Below are positions 7,995 through 16,737 of a stretch of 64,000 nucleotides of DNA, piece by piece. How positions within the stretch are numbered: the stretch's first letter is position 1; each line of letters opens with the position of its first letter. Origin of the DNA: Candidatus Poribacteria bacterium (GTDB taxonomy: Bacteria; Poribacteria; WGA-4E; WGA-3G); contig JAJEIE010000018.1 of assembly GCA_022827625.1 (NCBI GenBank), forward strand, positions 186,001 to 250,000. Reading direction: 5' to 3'. The position numbers and the translations under genes are program-made. The notes beneath the pieces were generated by a model. The model did no database searches. It was not told where the DNA came from and saw only the letters and a list, made by a program, of their open reading frames with translations.

Positions 7995-10900
7995 ATGATG
8001 AATACGAGGGAAGGTTACGCGGAATTACAAGCGAGAATTTTGGCTGCGCGACGCGTGTGGAAACGTAGTCTCTTCTGGACAGGGTTTGCTATTGTCCTGA
8101 CAGGCGTTATCGCTTTATTTGTCGGTGAAGCCATCGTTGATTGGCTGATGCCGCTCCCAAGTCCTATCCGCATTGCATTGTTAACAATCGGTGTAGGCGT
8201 TACGGGTTACTTACTGTATAAATATCTCGTTCGACCGCTCCGAGCGTCACTCACACTCCGGGATGTCGCCCTTAATGTTGAACGAAATCATCCGGACCTT
8301 GAAGATAGATTGGTCAGTGCGATTGAATTCGGGGACCGCGAATCAGCGGATCCAATTGAAGCGCACATGCTCCAACGCTTATTGGAGGATACCACACAGC
8401 GAACGGAAAGTATTGATTTTAAAGCCACGATTGATCACAGTCGCACTCGCAAACATGTTGGCATTGCGGTTTTGGTTTTTGTGGGTTGTTGTGTCCTCTC
8501 ACTCGTATTTCCGAAGGAAATACAGACCAGCCTCCTCCGCGTGTTCACACCTTGGGAAAAAACCGACCCGATTCTAACGACGCACCTCACTGTTGAGCCA
8601 GGAAACGCTCGTATCCTTCGGGGCAAGAGTTTACCAATTCATGTCACCGTCACCGGTAAGTCTACTGAAAAGGTTGTTCTCGCTTACCAGGATACTCGTG
8701 CGTCAGCTGCCGCTACAGCGGAAACCGAAATAACCGAGCAACGGATTAATATGTTACGAAATCCGAGCGACAAACGAGGGTTCGCTTATGAGATTTTCAA
8801 TATTGATGCCGATATGGAATACTACATCGCCGCGAACGATATTGCCTCGGAACGCTATACGGTCGAAGTCTTTGATATGCCGAGGGTCGCTGAAATATCT
8901 GTTGCTTACACGTATCCAGCCTATACCCGACTTAAACCTGTCGTGCAAACAGGGACAGGTGATATTCAGGCTGTTGTCGGCACGCGCGCAGCACTCAAAA
9001 TCGTAACAAATAAAGCCATTCAGACCGCAAACTTTACACTTAAAGCGGATACAAGGCAGGATTCTTTCTTTCAAAAATTAACAGAGACGTCGGAACCCGA
9101 GACAACACAAATGGTTATTTCTGATGGGAACACACTCACAACAACCATAGATGTCGTTGCGGACGGGAGCTATACCGTTGAACTCCTATGTATTGATGGG
9201 TTCAACAACGAGATACCGATTGAATACAACATTAAGGCTATTCCCGACGCTGCGCCTGAAGTTGTCATCAAAGAACCCGGGCGCGATATTAAAACCACAA
9301 AGTTAGGTGAAGTGGAAATTATTGCTGAGGCAACGGATGACTACGGGCTTGCTGAATTAAAACTCAGATACCACTTTGGGGTCGGTGAATCGCAAGAGGT
9401 TGTCCTTAATGCCAATGCTCCACCTTTGAGTGCGATTGAAGAAAAAGCGGCAGACGATTCGTTTGTGCATCGTGTTTTAAATGGGAGCTACACTTTCTAT
9501 ATCGAAGAGTTTGACTTAGAACCGGGTGATGTTATCTCTTACTACGCCCATGCCACTGATAATAATACGCAGACCGGTCCTGGTGAAGCCAGCAGCGACA
9601 TTTACTTCATCGAAATCCGACCCTTTAACGAGGATTTCCACGAAGGTGAAGGAGAACAAGCGCAAGCACAAGCTGAACCAAATCCACTCTCGGGTATCAT
9701 TACCTCTCAGAAGCAGATTATCCGAGACACTTGGCAGCATACGAACGCGCAATCTACAACCAGTGAAGAATATCAGTCGGCTGTCAAGCAAACTGCTGAC
9801 AAGCAAGCCGAGCTAAAGGATAAAACGCAAAAGTTCGTAGATGAGTTGAGCGTGGCGATACAGACAACTGCGCAGGTCTCACCTGAGATTCTGATGAACT
9901 TGGAAGACGCAATTGGCAACATGGGTGAGGCGACGGATCATCTGAATGCCATCGAACCAGCTGAGGCGATACCGCCGGAACAGAACGCACTCGAACTGCT
10001 CATCAAAGTCAACCTTGAAATCCCCAAGGTACTCATGCAGATGCGTAACAGTAATCCACAACTTGCTGAGGACTTTGAACTCGAAATGGAGGAATTGCAA
10101 AGCGAACTTGAGAATGAGCAGAATGAACTTGATATGGAAATGCAAGAGCAGACGCAAGAGATGTTAGATCAGGCGCGCCGAATGTTGACGGAACAACAGC
10201 AGCTCAGTCAACAGAGCCAGCAGTTGGGACGTGAGAGCCAACCTTCTCCAAGTGAAATGCAGCAGAATAGCCAACAGCAGGAGCAGTTATCACAACAGGC
10301 ACAGCAAATGGCACAGCAGCTCGGCACTATGCAACAGCGTGGACAGGGAACGCAAGGGGAACGCCTGAATCAAGCCGGTCAAGCGATGCAACAGGCGGGT
10401 GAACAGATGCAGGAAGCCTCGGAAGGCATGCAGCAACAGCAACCTCAGCTCAGTGCCGCTAAGGGAGAAAAGGCGGAAGAACGGATTGAGGAGACTATTG
10501 AGCAGCTGGAGCGGGTCGCCGCGGAATTCACAGAAGATGCACTTGAGAGAACCGCACAACAACTTCAGGAATTGGCAGAGGCGCAAGCTGAGGTCCAACA
10601 ACAGACGCAGGACCTCAGAAGCCGCTCGCAACAGTCAGAGATGCGTCCTGAAGATTTCCGACGGGCATCTGAACTCGCTAACCAGCAGCGTGAACTTCAG
10701 CGAAATTTGGAGACACTTGAGCGCGAGTTGCGGAATCTTCAAACGCAACTCAACCCGGAAAATCCGGAAGCAGCTCAAAACGTAGGGGATGCGACAAGAC
10801 GCTTGGCAGAAGAACAGACCTTGGAGGATATGTCAACCGCACAACGCGCCTTGCAATGGCGGAGTTTCCGAGCTGCCGACCAGAATCAGCAAGAGGCACT

Positions 10901-11486
10901 CGACGCACTCAATCAAGCGCAAGCCGATCTTCAACAGGCACAAGCCAATATGGCGAACACTGAGGAAGAACAGCTCGAAGCTGCGCTCCAACAACTGCAG
11001 CAAGCGCGTGAACAGATGGAGGACATCCAACGCGAACTTCAGGCGCTGGAGGGACAAGAACAGACGGAGGAACAACAACGCCGTCAGCAACAACTCGAAC
11101 AGCAGCAACAGCAGCTCCAAGAACGGCTTCAACAGGCACAACAGGCGCGGCAAAGGCAACAGAATCAGCAGCCGGGTCAGCAACCCGGACAAGACGGTGA
11201 AACCGAAAATCAGGAAGCACGTGCCGGGGGGAGAGAGTCTGACCGCGAAATTAATGAACTCTGGCTCGGTATGCTTGATACGATGGACGACCGTCCTGGA
11301 AATCGGTCAAACCCGTTCCCAAACTATGAATTTGTTATTCGTGACTTAAATAAACTTGAAGCCGCGCTTGAAGAACGGCTCAACACGCTTCAGGAGAAAA
11401 AGCGACTCACACAAGTTGCTAAAGAGGATGTTCCGCCTGAATACCGAGGACTCGTCGATAGCTACTACGAATCTTTATCCCAATAA
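7995..11486 (+). CDS. DUF4175-type large membrane protein with Gln-rich coiled coil
   Basis: The protein is about 1163 residues. Two hydrophobic helices lie near residues 28-70 and a third near 150-170. They are followed by a large region of beta-rich, Ig-like segments ('AEISVAYTYPAYTRLKP', 'YGLAELKLRYHFGVGE') and then a very Gln/Glu-rich coiled coil from about residue 590 to 1090 with runs such as QQLEQQQQQLQERLQQ. The order TM-TM-TM, beta domains, Q-rich coil is that of DUF4175 proteins, which often sit near BatA-like genes; one is 7 kb away here. Starts at ATG 7995 or 7998 both follow the strong GGGGGGAG. An upstream in-frame GTG at 7971 is less likely. Function is unknown; an envelope role is inference. 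Confidence 0.75.
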   Translation: MMNTREGYAELQARILAARRVWKRSLFWTGFAIVLTGVIALFVGEAIVDWLMPLPSPIRIALLTIGVGVTGYLLYKYLVRPLRASLTLRDVALNVERNHPDLEDRLVSAIEFGDRESADPIEAHMLQRLLEDTTQRTESIDFKATIDHSRTRKHVGIAVLVFVGCCVLSLVFPKEIQTSLLRVFTPWEKTDPILTTHLTVEPGNARILRGKSLPIHVTVTGKSTEKVVLAYQDTRASAAATAETEITEQRINMLRNPSDKRGFAYEIFNIDADMEYYIAANDIASERYTVEVFDMPRVAEISVAYTYPAYTRLKPVVQTGTGDIQAVVGTRAALKIVTNKAIQTANFTLKADTRQDSFFQKLTETSEPETTQMVISDGNTLTTTIDVVADGSYTVELLCIDGFNNEIPIEYNIKAIPDAAPEVVIKEPGRDIKTTKLGEVEIIAEATDDYGLAELKLRYHFGVGESQEVVLNANAPPLSAIEEKAADDSFVHRVLNGSYTFYIEEFDLEPGDVISYYAHATDNNTQTGPGEASSDIYFIEIRPFNEDFHEGEGEQAQAQAEPNPLSGIITSQKQIIRDTWQHTNAQSTTSEEYQSAVKQTADKQAELKDKTQKFVDELSVAIQTTAQVSPEILMNLEDAIGNMGEATDHLNAIEPAEAIPPEQNALELLIKVNLEIPKVLMQMRNSNPQLAEDFELEMEELQSELENEQNELDMEMQEQTQEMLDQARRMLTEQQQLSQQSQQLGRESQPSPSEMQQNSQQQEQLSQQAQQMAQQLGTMQQRGQGTQGERLNQAGQAMQQAGEQMQEASEGMQQQQPQLSAAKGEKAEERIEETIEQLERVAAEFTEDALERTAQQLQELAEAQAEVQQQTQDLRSRSQQSEMRPEDFRRASELANQQRELQRNLETLERELRNLQTQLNPENPEAAQNVGDATRRLAEEQTLEDMSTAQRALQWRSFRAADQNQQEALDALNQAQADLQQAQANMANTEEEQLEAALQQLQQAREQMEDIQRELQALEGQEQTEEQQRRQQQLEQQQQQLQERLQQAQQARQRQQNQQPGQQPGQDGETENQEARAGGRESDREINELWLGMLDTMDDRPGNRSNPFPNYEFVIRDLNKLEAALEERLNTLQEKKRLTQVAKEDVPPEYRGLVDSYYESLSQ

Positions 11487-11519
11487 TTGGTTTTTAAATG
11501 ATCGAATCTGAGCATCGTT

Positions 11520-11615
11520 CCACTACGTTTCACGATGGTTTCCGGTGAAGTCAGGAAATCTTTGAGCACCTAAATTGGGTTGGAATTAACCAAAAACCAC
11601 TGCGAAACGAAGTGG
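11520..11615. repeat. Inverted repeat in the 11487-11644 gap
   Basis: CCACTACGTTTC (11520-11531) faces GAAACGAAGTGG (near 11603-11615) with one mismatch, and TTGGTTTTTAA near 11488 faces TTAACCAAAAACCA near 11586. This is a weak candidate for a transcript end or a decayed repeat. Confidence 0.4.
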
Positions 11616-11644
11616 AGCAGGGACCAGATTTAATAGTTAAAAAT

Positions 11645-12457
11645 ATGGAACTTCAAGCGAAGAATGTTGTTATACCGGGTGAATTGGTCAATTTGGACGA
11701 TCACCCGCCCGAATATACGGGAATTTACGAGAAAAAGGGTCAAACCAAGAAAAGACTCAAAAAGTTAAATAAGCAGCTCCTGGAACTTCAGGGATTACTT
11801 TACGCTGAAAGCCAGCACGCTCTGCTCATCGTCTTGCAAGGCATGGATACATGCGGCAAAGATGGAACAATTCGGCGGGTCATGTCTGGTATCAACGTCC
11901 AAGGATGCGATGTTGTCAGTTTTAAAGTCCCAACTGCAGATGAACTTTCTCGTGACTTCTTATGGCGTGCCCATAGAGCTGTCCCGCCGAAAGGAAAAAT
12001 CGGTATCTTTAACCGTTCGCATTATGGAGATGTCCTCGTTGTTCGGGTGCATAACCTCGTGCCAGAATCGGTCTGGTCACAGCGTTATCGGCAAATCAAC
12101 GATTTTGAGAGAATGCTCGTTGAGAATGGAACGGTTGTCCTGAAATTTTTCCTTCACATCTCGAAAGATGAACAGAAAGAACGCCTTGAGTCTCGAATTG
12201 AAGACCCAACAAAACATTGGAAAATCGCGGCATCCGATATTCGGGAGCGTGCCTATTGGGACGATTACATGCAGGCGTACGAAGTTATGCTCCAAAAATG
12301 TAGTACGGAATGGGCACCTTGGCATATAATTCCCGCCAATAAGAAGTGGTATCGGAATCTCGTTATTACAGAGTGTATCGTTGATACGCTCAAAAAACTC
12401 GACATGAGGTATCCCGAACCCTCTGTTGATGTTACCAAACTCAGGATTGATGATTGA
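11645..12457 (+). CDS. ppk2: Polyphosphate kinase 2 family protein
   Basis: The 270-residue cytosolic enzyme belongs to the PPK2 family, which transfers phosphate between polyphosphate and nucleotides. Visible motifs are the Walker A loop 'LQGMDTCGKDGT', the Walker B region 'GIFNRSHYGDVL', the lid region 'KHWKIAASDIRERAYWDDY' and the C-terminal 'WAPWHIIPANKKWYRNL'. The length fits single-domain PPK2, and the N-terminus resembles class II/III enzymes. I place the start at ATG 11645 rather than GTG 11612 because the family begins near this point. Neither start has a clear ribosome binding site. The 17 bases ending at this ATG plus one G (AATAGTTAAAAATATGG) recur exactly at the start of the next gene. 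Confidence 0.92.
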   Translation: MELQAKNVVIPGELVNLDDHPPEYTGIYEKKGQTKKRLKKLNKQLLELQGLLYAESQHALLIVLQGMDTCGKDGTIRRVMSGINVQGCDVVSFKVPTADELSRDFLWRAHRAVPPKGKIGIFNRSHYGDVLVVRVHNLVPESVWSQRYRQINDFERMLVENGTVVLKFFLHISKDEQKERLESRIEDPTKHWKIAASDIRERAYWDDYMQAYEVMLQKCSTEWAPWHIIPANKKWYRNLVITECIVDTLKKLDMRYPEPSVDVTKLRIDD

Positions 12458-12511
12458 ACGAACACCTGCAAGGACAACGGACGCAGCAGCCCAGGAGCAA
12501 TAGTTAAAAAT

Positions 12512-13291
12512 ATGGTTTCAGAACAGCAGTTAGCACAATTTGAAGAAGAAGGGTATCTCCTCCTTTCAGGATTAATTCCGCAAGAGACTGTCACAAAAGC
12601 AGAGAAAGCAATGTGGCAGATGATGGGAATGGATGCAGAGGACCCAGACTCGTGGGGACAGTTTAAGCGTCCACACCTTGCCGGGTTTTACGTGGAAAAA
12701 ATGGCAGGTGGAAGGCGCATTGAACTTTACGGCGTTACCCATCCAGATGTCTTAGCGTGTTGCACACCCGATTATCTTACGATCCTCAAGCAACTCGCCG
12801 CCCGATACCCAGAAATTCCCTACTGTGAAAGTCAACGTCCGGATGGCATTTGGGCACTCAATGAATTTCCCATTTCTGCCGAGTGGAAAAGCCCGGCACC
12901 CCATTTAGATGGCGATTTTCGGGATTTCCGATTGGATCCTGGCACCTTCCGAGCAACCAGTCTCACCTACCTCACCGATGCCAATTCACACGGCGGGACG
13001 ACGGTGATATGGCCCGAAGGTCCACAACGGATTCGTGAATTTCGGAAAAAGAACCCAGAATTCTCCAACCATGTCGGTGATATGAAGGCTCAGTTTCCAG
13101 AGATGGATTTAGGCGAACCGATGGAAGTCGTTGCCAAACAGGGCGATGTCCTCTTTTTCCACCATCTTCTGCCCCATTCGGGTACAATGAATGTTGGAAG
13201 TTCCGCACGCTTCGCAATTCGGTTTATGTGTTTATGTCTCGCATGTCGCAAATGGGAAAAGAAAGGGGAGTGGAATCTCTGGATGCCGTAA
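12512..13291 (+). CDS. Phytanoyl-CoA dioxygenase (PhyH) family protein
   Basis: The 259-residue cytosolic protein belongs to the Fe(II)/2-oxoglutarate oxygenases. The N-terminus 'FEEEGYLLLSGLIPQE' is typical of PhyH. The metal triad is visible as HLD in 'PAPHLDGDF' and the distal His in 'FFHHLLPHSGTMN', followed by the 2-oxoglutarate-binding Arg in 'ARFAIRF'. The substrate cannot be told from sequence; related enzymes hydroxylate fatty acyl groups or small metabolites. The C-terminus (MCLCLACRKWEKKGEWNLWMP region) is unusual but plausible, see the rejected frameshift. AGGAG lies 13 bases before the ATG. Confidence 0.85.
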   Translation: MVSEQQLAQFEEEGYLLLSGLIPQETVTKAEKAMWQMMGMDAEDPDSWGQFKRPHLAGFYVEKMAGGRRIELYGVTHPDVLACCTPDYLTILKQLAARYPEIPYCESQRPDGIWALNEFPISAEWKSPAPHLDGDFRDFRLDPGTFRATSLTYLTDANSHGGTTVIWPEGPQRIREFRKKNPEFSNHVGDMKAQFPEMDLGEPMEVVAKQGDVLFFHHLLPHSGTMNVGSSARFAIRFMCLCLACRKWEKKGEWNLWMP

Positions 13292-13312
13292 ACAAAATGA
13301 ATGGAGAAAAAA

Positions 13313-14062
13313 ATGATTTATGATAAATATGGTGTTTTTGTCAAATGGCTTCTTTCAGGTGTTGTTATTACTTTGAACCTTGTTATTGTTCAGATTGCAA
13401 GTACACAAGAGGTCTTCGTACAGACCGGATTTGAGGAATTCGCTGTCGGCGATCCACCTGACGACTGGGAGGCGATCGGTGGGCAATTTGAAGTCTCGAA
13501 AGACACCGTCAAAACCGACAAACAGGCACTCGCTATCTTAGGCGGCGCAGACGGAGATGGACTCGGTATCCCTATAGAAACCGACAATCCGCTTATTTCA
13601 GCCGAATTCTGGATTTATGTTGAGGGGGGTGGACGCTCTTTGAATATCAAATTCGCTTCTGCCGATAACATTGGCGAAAACAACGGATGCACCTATATCA
13701 ACTGGGACGCAGATATGGTTCGCCTCTACGATGGAGGGGCGTGGCAACCGATTGGGGAATTTGAAACCGATACATGGAAATACGTACGCATCATCGCCGA
13801 TTTTGAAAAAAGTGAATTTTCGTTCGCCTTCGGAGACAGCAGGGACGACGCTTTGGGCGCCAAAGCAGAAGATGGACTTCCGTTTCGGAACCCCGCACTC
13901 GGTCCTACTGCCAAGTGGTTCGCTTTTTATACGTGGGGGATGGCAGCTCCGGCTTACTTCGATGATCTACTCGTCTACGAAGGTGCAGATGCCCTTGACC
14001 TCGCCGTTGATCCGAGCCGGAAACTCACCACATTTTGGGGACAGGTTAAACGTTCTTGGTAG
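13313..14062 (+). CDS. Secreted beta-sandwich-like protein with C-terminal TTxW tag
   Basis: About 249 residues from ATG 13313, which follows GGAG at a 6-base spacer; an in-frame ATG at 13301 is the alternative. A signal peptide with a hydrophobic core ('WLLSGVVITLNLVIVQI') ends near residue 32. The mature part, with 'VQTGFEEFAVGDPPDDWEAI', 'SAEFWIYVEGG' and 'YFDDLLVYEG', looks like a jelly-roll/LamG-like carbohydrate-binding fold, but I cannot assign a family. The protein ends in AVDPSRKLTTFWGQVKRSW, a member of the tag group. The last bases of the gene are part of a 55-bp tandem duplication. Confidence 0.78.
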   Translation: MIYDKYGVFVKWLLSGVVITLNLVIVQIASTQEVFVQTGFEEFAVGDPPDDWEAIGGQFEVSKDTVKTDKQALAILGGADGDGLGIPIETDNPLISAEFWIYVEGGGRSLNIKFASADNIGENNGCTYINWDADMVRLYDGGAWQPIGEFETDTWKYVRIIADFEKSEFSFAFGDSRDDALGAKAEDGLPFRNPALGPTAKWFAFYTWGMAAPAYFDDLLVYEGADALDLAVDPSRKLTTFWGQVKRSW

Positions 14063-14147
14063 GAGGGAACTCCGATTCCCGACTCTCGCGGTGGGACAGG
14101 TTAAACGTTCTTGGTAGGAGGGAACTCCGATTCCCGACTCTCGCGGT
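14038..14147. repeat. 55-bp tandem duplication overlapping the gene end
   Basis: Two near-identical 55-base units (14038-14092 and 14093-14147) each contain GACAGGTTAAACGTTCTTGG, that is the end of the tag coding sequence with its stop, followed by a family A element (GTAGGAGGGAACTCCGATTC). The first copy ends the upstream gene; the second is untranslated. Confidence 0.9.
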
Positions 14148-14189
14148 GGGAATAATTTGCCGAGTTCTGCATAAATCTGGAGGTAAGGA

Positions 14190-15008
14190 ATGAAAGATAG
14201 TGAGAAAATTTGCCTAACACCAGCACAGCGGCTCCATTTCGACATCTACGGCTTTGTCCTATTAGAGAACGTCCTGAGTAGCGACGAAATCGAGCGTATG
14301 AAAGGCGCACTCTACAGAATGAAAGCCGACGAAGACCTTGATGCCAAGCGCGTCTATGCCCGTCCTGGCGGTGAACACCATGTACTTTTCGGCAACCTTG
14401 TGGCGTATGATCCGGCGTTATTGGCATACGCAGCACATCCAAAACTCGTGCCACTTGTCGAGGAAGTCGTAGGTGGTGCCGTCCGTCTGGAAGAGACCGA
14501 AGCAATCATCAATAGTCGTAATCCTGAGACACCTCTTGATGAACTCCACAAACGCCGCTATAATCCGACCGGTTTTCATCGTGGCACACAACACGGGTGG
14601 GGGACCTACATAGAACAGAACAAGTTCCATTGCATCTTTGTTAAAACACTTGCCTACCTCACGGATGTCGGTCCCGACGATGGGGGGACGTGCGTCATAC
14701 CCGGAAGCCACCGATTGACATGGGATCAGCGAGAAATGATTGAAGCCGCACTCTCAGATGACAAACTCATCTACCAAGTCGAAGCGTCAGCCGGTGCTGT
14801 GCTGCTTTTTGCCGAGGCATTGATTCACAGCACGACTGCTATCCGTAGCGACAAGGAGCGTGTCATCCTTATCTCCGGCTACACGCCGCCGATGGTGCGC
14901 GAATGGCCCGGCAACGAAGTCAGTCCTGAATTTATTGAGACCTTACCGGAAGATATCCGTCCTCTCATTTCAGGCAGCGACAGTTGGCACTGGAAGCGAC
15001 GGTATTGA
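14190..15008 (+). CDS. Phytanoyl-CoA dioxygenase (PhyH) family protein
   Basis: The 272-residue protein is a second Fe(II)/2-oxoglutarate oxygenase. It begins with 'LTPAQRLHFDIYGFVLLENV', the usual PhyH start. A first metal ligand probably lies in 'PTGFHRGTQHGW' and the distal His in 'AEALIHSTTAIRSDKERVI', with the 2-oxoglutarate Arg in the last motif. The segment 'GGTCVIPGSHR' is the conserved PhyH loop. It shares little sequence with the PhyH at 12512, so the two are old paralogues. GGAGG lies about 6 bases before the ATG. It converges on the sulfatase gene, with 11 bases between the stops. Confidence 0.87.
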   Translation: MKDSEKICLTPAQRLHFDIYGFVLLENVLSSDEIERMKGALYRMKADEDLDAKRVYARPGGEHHVLFGNLVAYDPALLAYAAHPKLVPLVEEVVGGAVRLEETEAIINSRNPETPLDELHKRRYNPTGFHRGTQHGWGTYIEQNKFHCIFVKTLAYLTDVGPDDGGTCVIPGSHRLTWDQREMIEAALSDDKLIYQVEASAGAVLLFAEALIHSTTAIRSDKERVILISGYTPPMVREWPGNEVSPEFIETLPEDIRPLISGSDSWHWKRRY

Positions 15009-15019
15009 TTTGCTGCCCC

Positions 15020-16534
15020 TTAGGCACCCGCAGTCCTCGGCATCCACAACGGCTCTTTTCCCATCTCTGCGAACAGCAGCTTCATGGTTAAATCCGCCTT
15101 CAACTCGGCATGTTCAGTTGAATTCCACAGGTTATTGACTTCCCCAGGATCCGCTTTCAGATCAAACAACTCACCATAGTCTCGGTTATAATAGACCGTC
15201 AGTTTATAGCGATCATCAACGTAGGTTTTGACGTGTACCGTTGTCGGTTCATGACGGTTTTCAACGATAATATGGTCGCGCGCTTGCGCTTCTTGTCCAT
15301 ACCAGACAGGGGTCTGATCTACACCCGTCATTGGGCGCGGAATGTCAATCCCAGTCGCACTCAGGAACGACGGCGCCAAGTCTACCAACGTCTGCAACGC
15401 CTCCGACTGTCTCCCCGCAGGCACAACGCCGGGATACCGCGCAATAAACGGCACCCGTATGACATCTTCGTAGTGGAACGCCCCTTTAGCGACGAGTCCG
15501 TGTTGCCCATAAAAGTGTCCATGATCCGAAGTGAACACAACCAGTGTATTGTCTGCCAATCCGAGTGCGTCGAGTTTTGCCAAGATCTTTCCGATGTACT
15601 TGTCCATCAGACTCACCATCCCATAATAGACAGCAATATCTTTAGCGAGTTCATCTCGATCCCGTAGGTGTGAGTTGAATCCGTGGACTCCCTTTCCACT
15701 TTCGCGCCAAGCCGAGAAATCTGGTTTTTGTTGTTGCGTTAGCTGAAAGTGTGGTGGGTTCTTGTCGTGTTCCCCTTCTGTCACCGATGGCACTGTTAGT
15801 GCTGCCGGGTCATACATCGTATCCCACGGTTCTGGGACGAGATATTTCGGGTGTGGATCGAAGAAACTCGCCCAAAGGAAGAAGTTTTCACCGTTTTGTT
15901 GATACCCTTCCATGAGGGCATTCGTGCGTTCGGCGATCCATGTATCGTAATGATATTCCTCTGGGATCGGCCACTTCCGAAATTGACCGCTGGCGTTTCC
16001 TGTCGGTGGTGCGTAGTAGTCGCGCCAATTCGTCAAGCCGTTCTCTTCCATCCAGATAGCGTAGTGCTGCCCGACGTGTGCCTCATCGGCGTGATTCCGT
16101 GCCAGTTCAACGTGTTCAAACCCATAGAAGGGTTCATCAAAACTCCGCCAGAAGTCTAAATCTTGGAGGATCGGATAGGATTCGAGAGACGGAAATTCTT
16201 CAGTCCCGTGGAGCGGTTGAAAATGCGCTTTTCCGACGAGTGCCGTGCGGTAACCCGCATCCGTGAAATCTTCACCGACGGTATGTTCATCTTCAGAGAG
16301 TTTCGTTCCAAGGGACCAAGCACCGTGTTGACTCGGATACTTCCCAGTAATAATAGATGCCCGTGTCGGCGTGCAGGTCGGATTCGGGCAATAGGCTCTA
16401 TTGAAAAGCGTGCCTTGTTGTGCCAATGTGTCCAAATGCGGTGTCTGAATTTCCGGGTTGAGGCATCCGAGGGTGTTCCAATGTTGTTGGTCGCTGGTGA
16501 TGAGTAGGATATTAGGTCTGCTTTCGGTTCCCAT
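15020..16534 (-). CDS. Sulfatase (arylsulfatase/alkaline phosphatase superfamily)
   Basis: The 504-residue enzyme from ATG 16534 has the sulfatase signature C-T-P-T-R at residues 54-58 ('NPTCTPTRASIITGKYPSQHG'). The Cys is converted to formylglycine in active type I sulfatases. Metal-binding motifs include 'ILLITSDQQHWNTLG' and 'TLVVFTSDHGHFYGQHGL'. It hydrolyses sulfate esters, most likely on carbohydrates given the genomic setting. The frame stays open upstream to 16621, but that extension is encoded by a dispersed palindrome and lacks a ribosome site. No clear signal peptide is seen, so it may act in the cytosol on imported oligosaccharides. Confidence 0.92.
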   Translation of the reverse strand: MGTESRPNILLITSDQQHWNTLGCLNPEIQTPHLDTLAQQGTLFNRAYCPNPTCTPTRASIITGKYPSQHGAWSLGTKLSEDEHTVGEDFTDAGYRTALVGKAHFQPLHGTEEFPSLESYPILQDLDFWRSFDEPFYGFEHVELARNHADEAHVGQHYAIWMEENGLTNWRDYYAPPTGNASGQFRKWPIPEEYHYDTWIAERTNALMEGYQQNGENFFLWASFFDPHPKYLVPEPWDTMYDPAALTVPSVTEGEHDKNPPHFQLTQQQKPDFSAWRESGKGVHGFNSHLRDRDELAKDIAVYYGMVSLMDKYIGKILAKLDALGLADNTLVVFTSDHGHFYGQHGLVAKGAFHYEDVIRVPFIARYPGVVPAGRQSEALQTLVDLAPSFLSATGIDIPRPMTGVDQTPVWYGQEAQARDHIIVENRHEPTTVHVKTYVDDRYKLTVYYNRDYGELFDLKADPGEVNNLWNSTEHAELKADLTMKLLFAEMGKEPLWMPRTAGA

Positions 16535-16554
16535 AATTTTTACGTAATTTCTTC

Positions 16555-16577
16555 GTAGGGGCGAGGTTGCCTCGCCC
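16555..16577. repeat. Short palindromic repeat GGGCGAGGTTGCCTCGCCC
   Basis: GTAGGGGCGAGGTTGCCTCGCCC is a near-perfect hairpin just upstream of the sulfatase start. It begins with the same GTAGG as family A elements, so it is probably a relative. Confidence 0.6.
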
Positions 16578-16737
16578 AACAAAAAATCCTTTGTGTCGTA
16601 TTTGTTGGTGAAAATCAGCATAGCAGTTTACAAGGAATAATTCAAGCAGAATACTGTAGGAGCGATTTCCTAATAGCGACCGTTTACGCTGTTAAATTCA
16701 GTTGACCCCGTTCCGATAACCGACAACCAGCCACTAT

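Noticed and set aside
10290-11349. Several long open frames on both strands across the Gln-rich part of the DUF4175-type gene.
   Set aside because: They are shadow frames caused by CAG/CAA-rich codon runs; they have no start signals and only low-complexity products.
13220-13330. Possible frameshift near the end of the PhyH gene at 12512, because a second frame continues for about 30 codons (YVFMSRMSQMGKERG).
   Set aside because: The annotated frame already contains the full metal and 2-oxoglutarate motifs and ends in a plausible tail (WNLWMP). There is no alignment to decide, so I keep the unshifted gene.
16535-16621. N-terminal extension of the sulfatase by 29 codons.
   Set aside because: The extension is coded by a dispersed palindrome (GGGCGAGGTTGCCTCGCCC) and has no ribosome site; the family begins at the later ATG.
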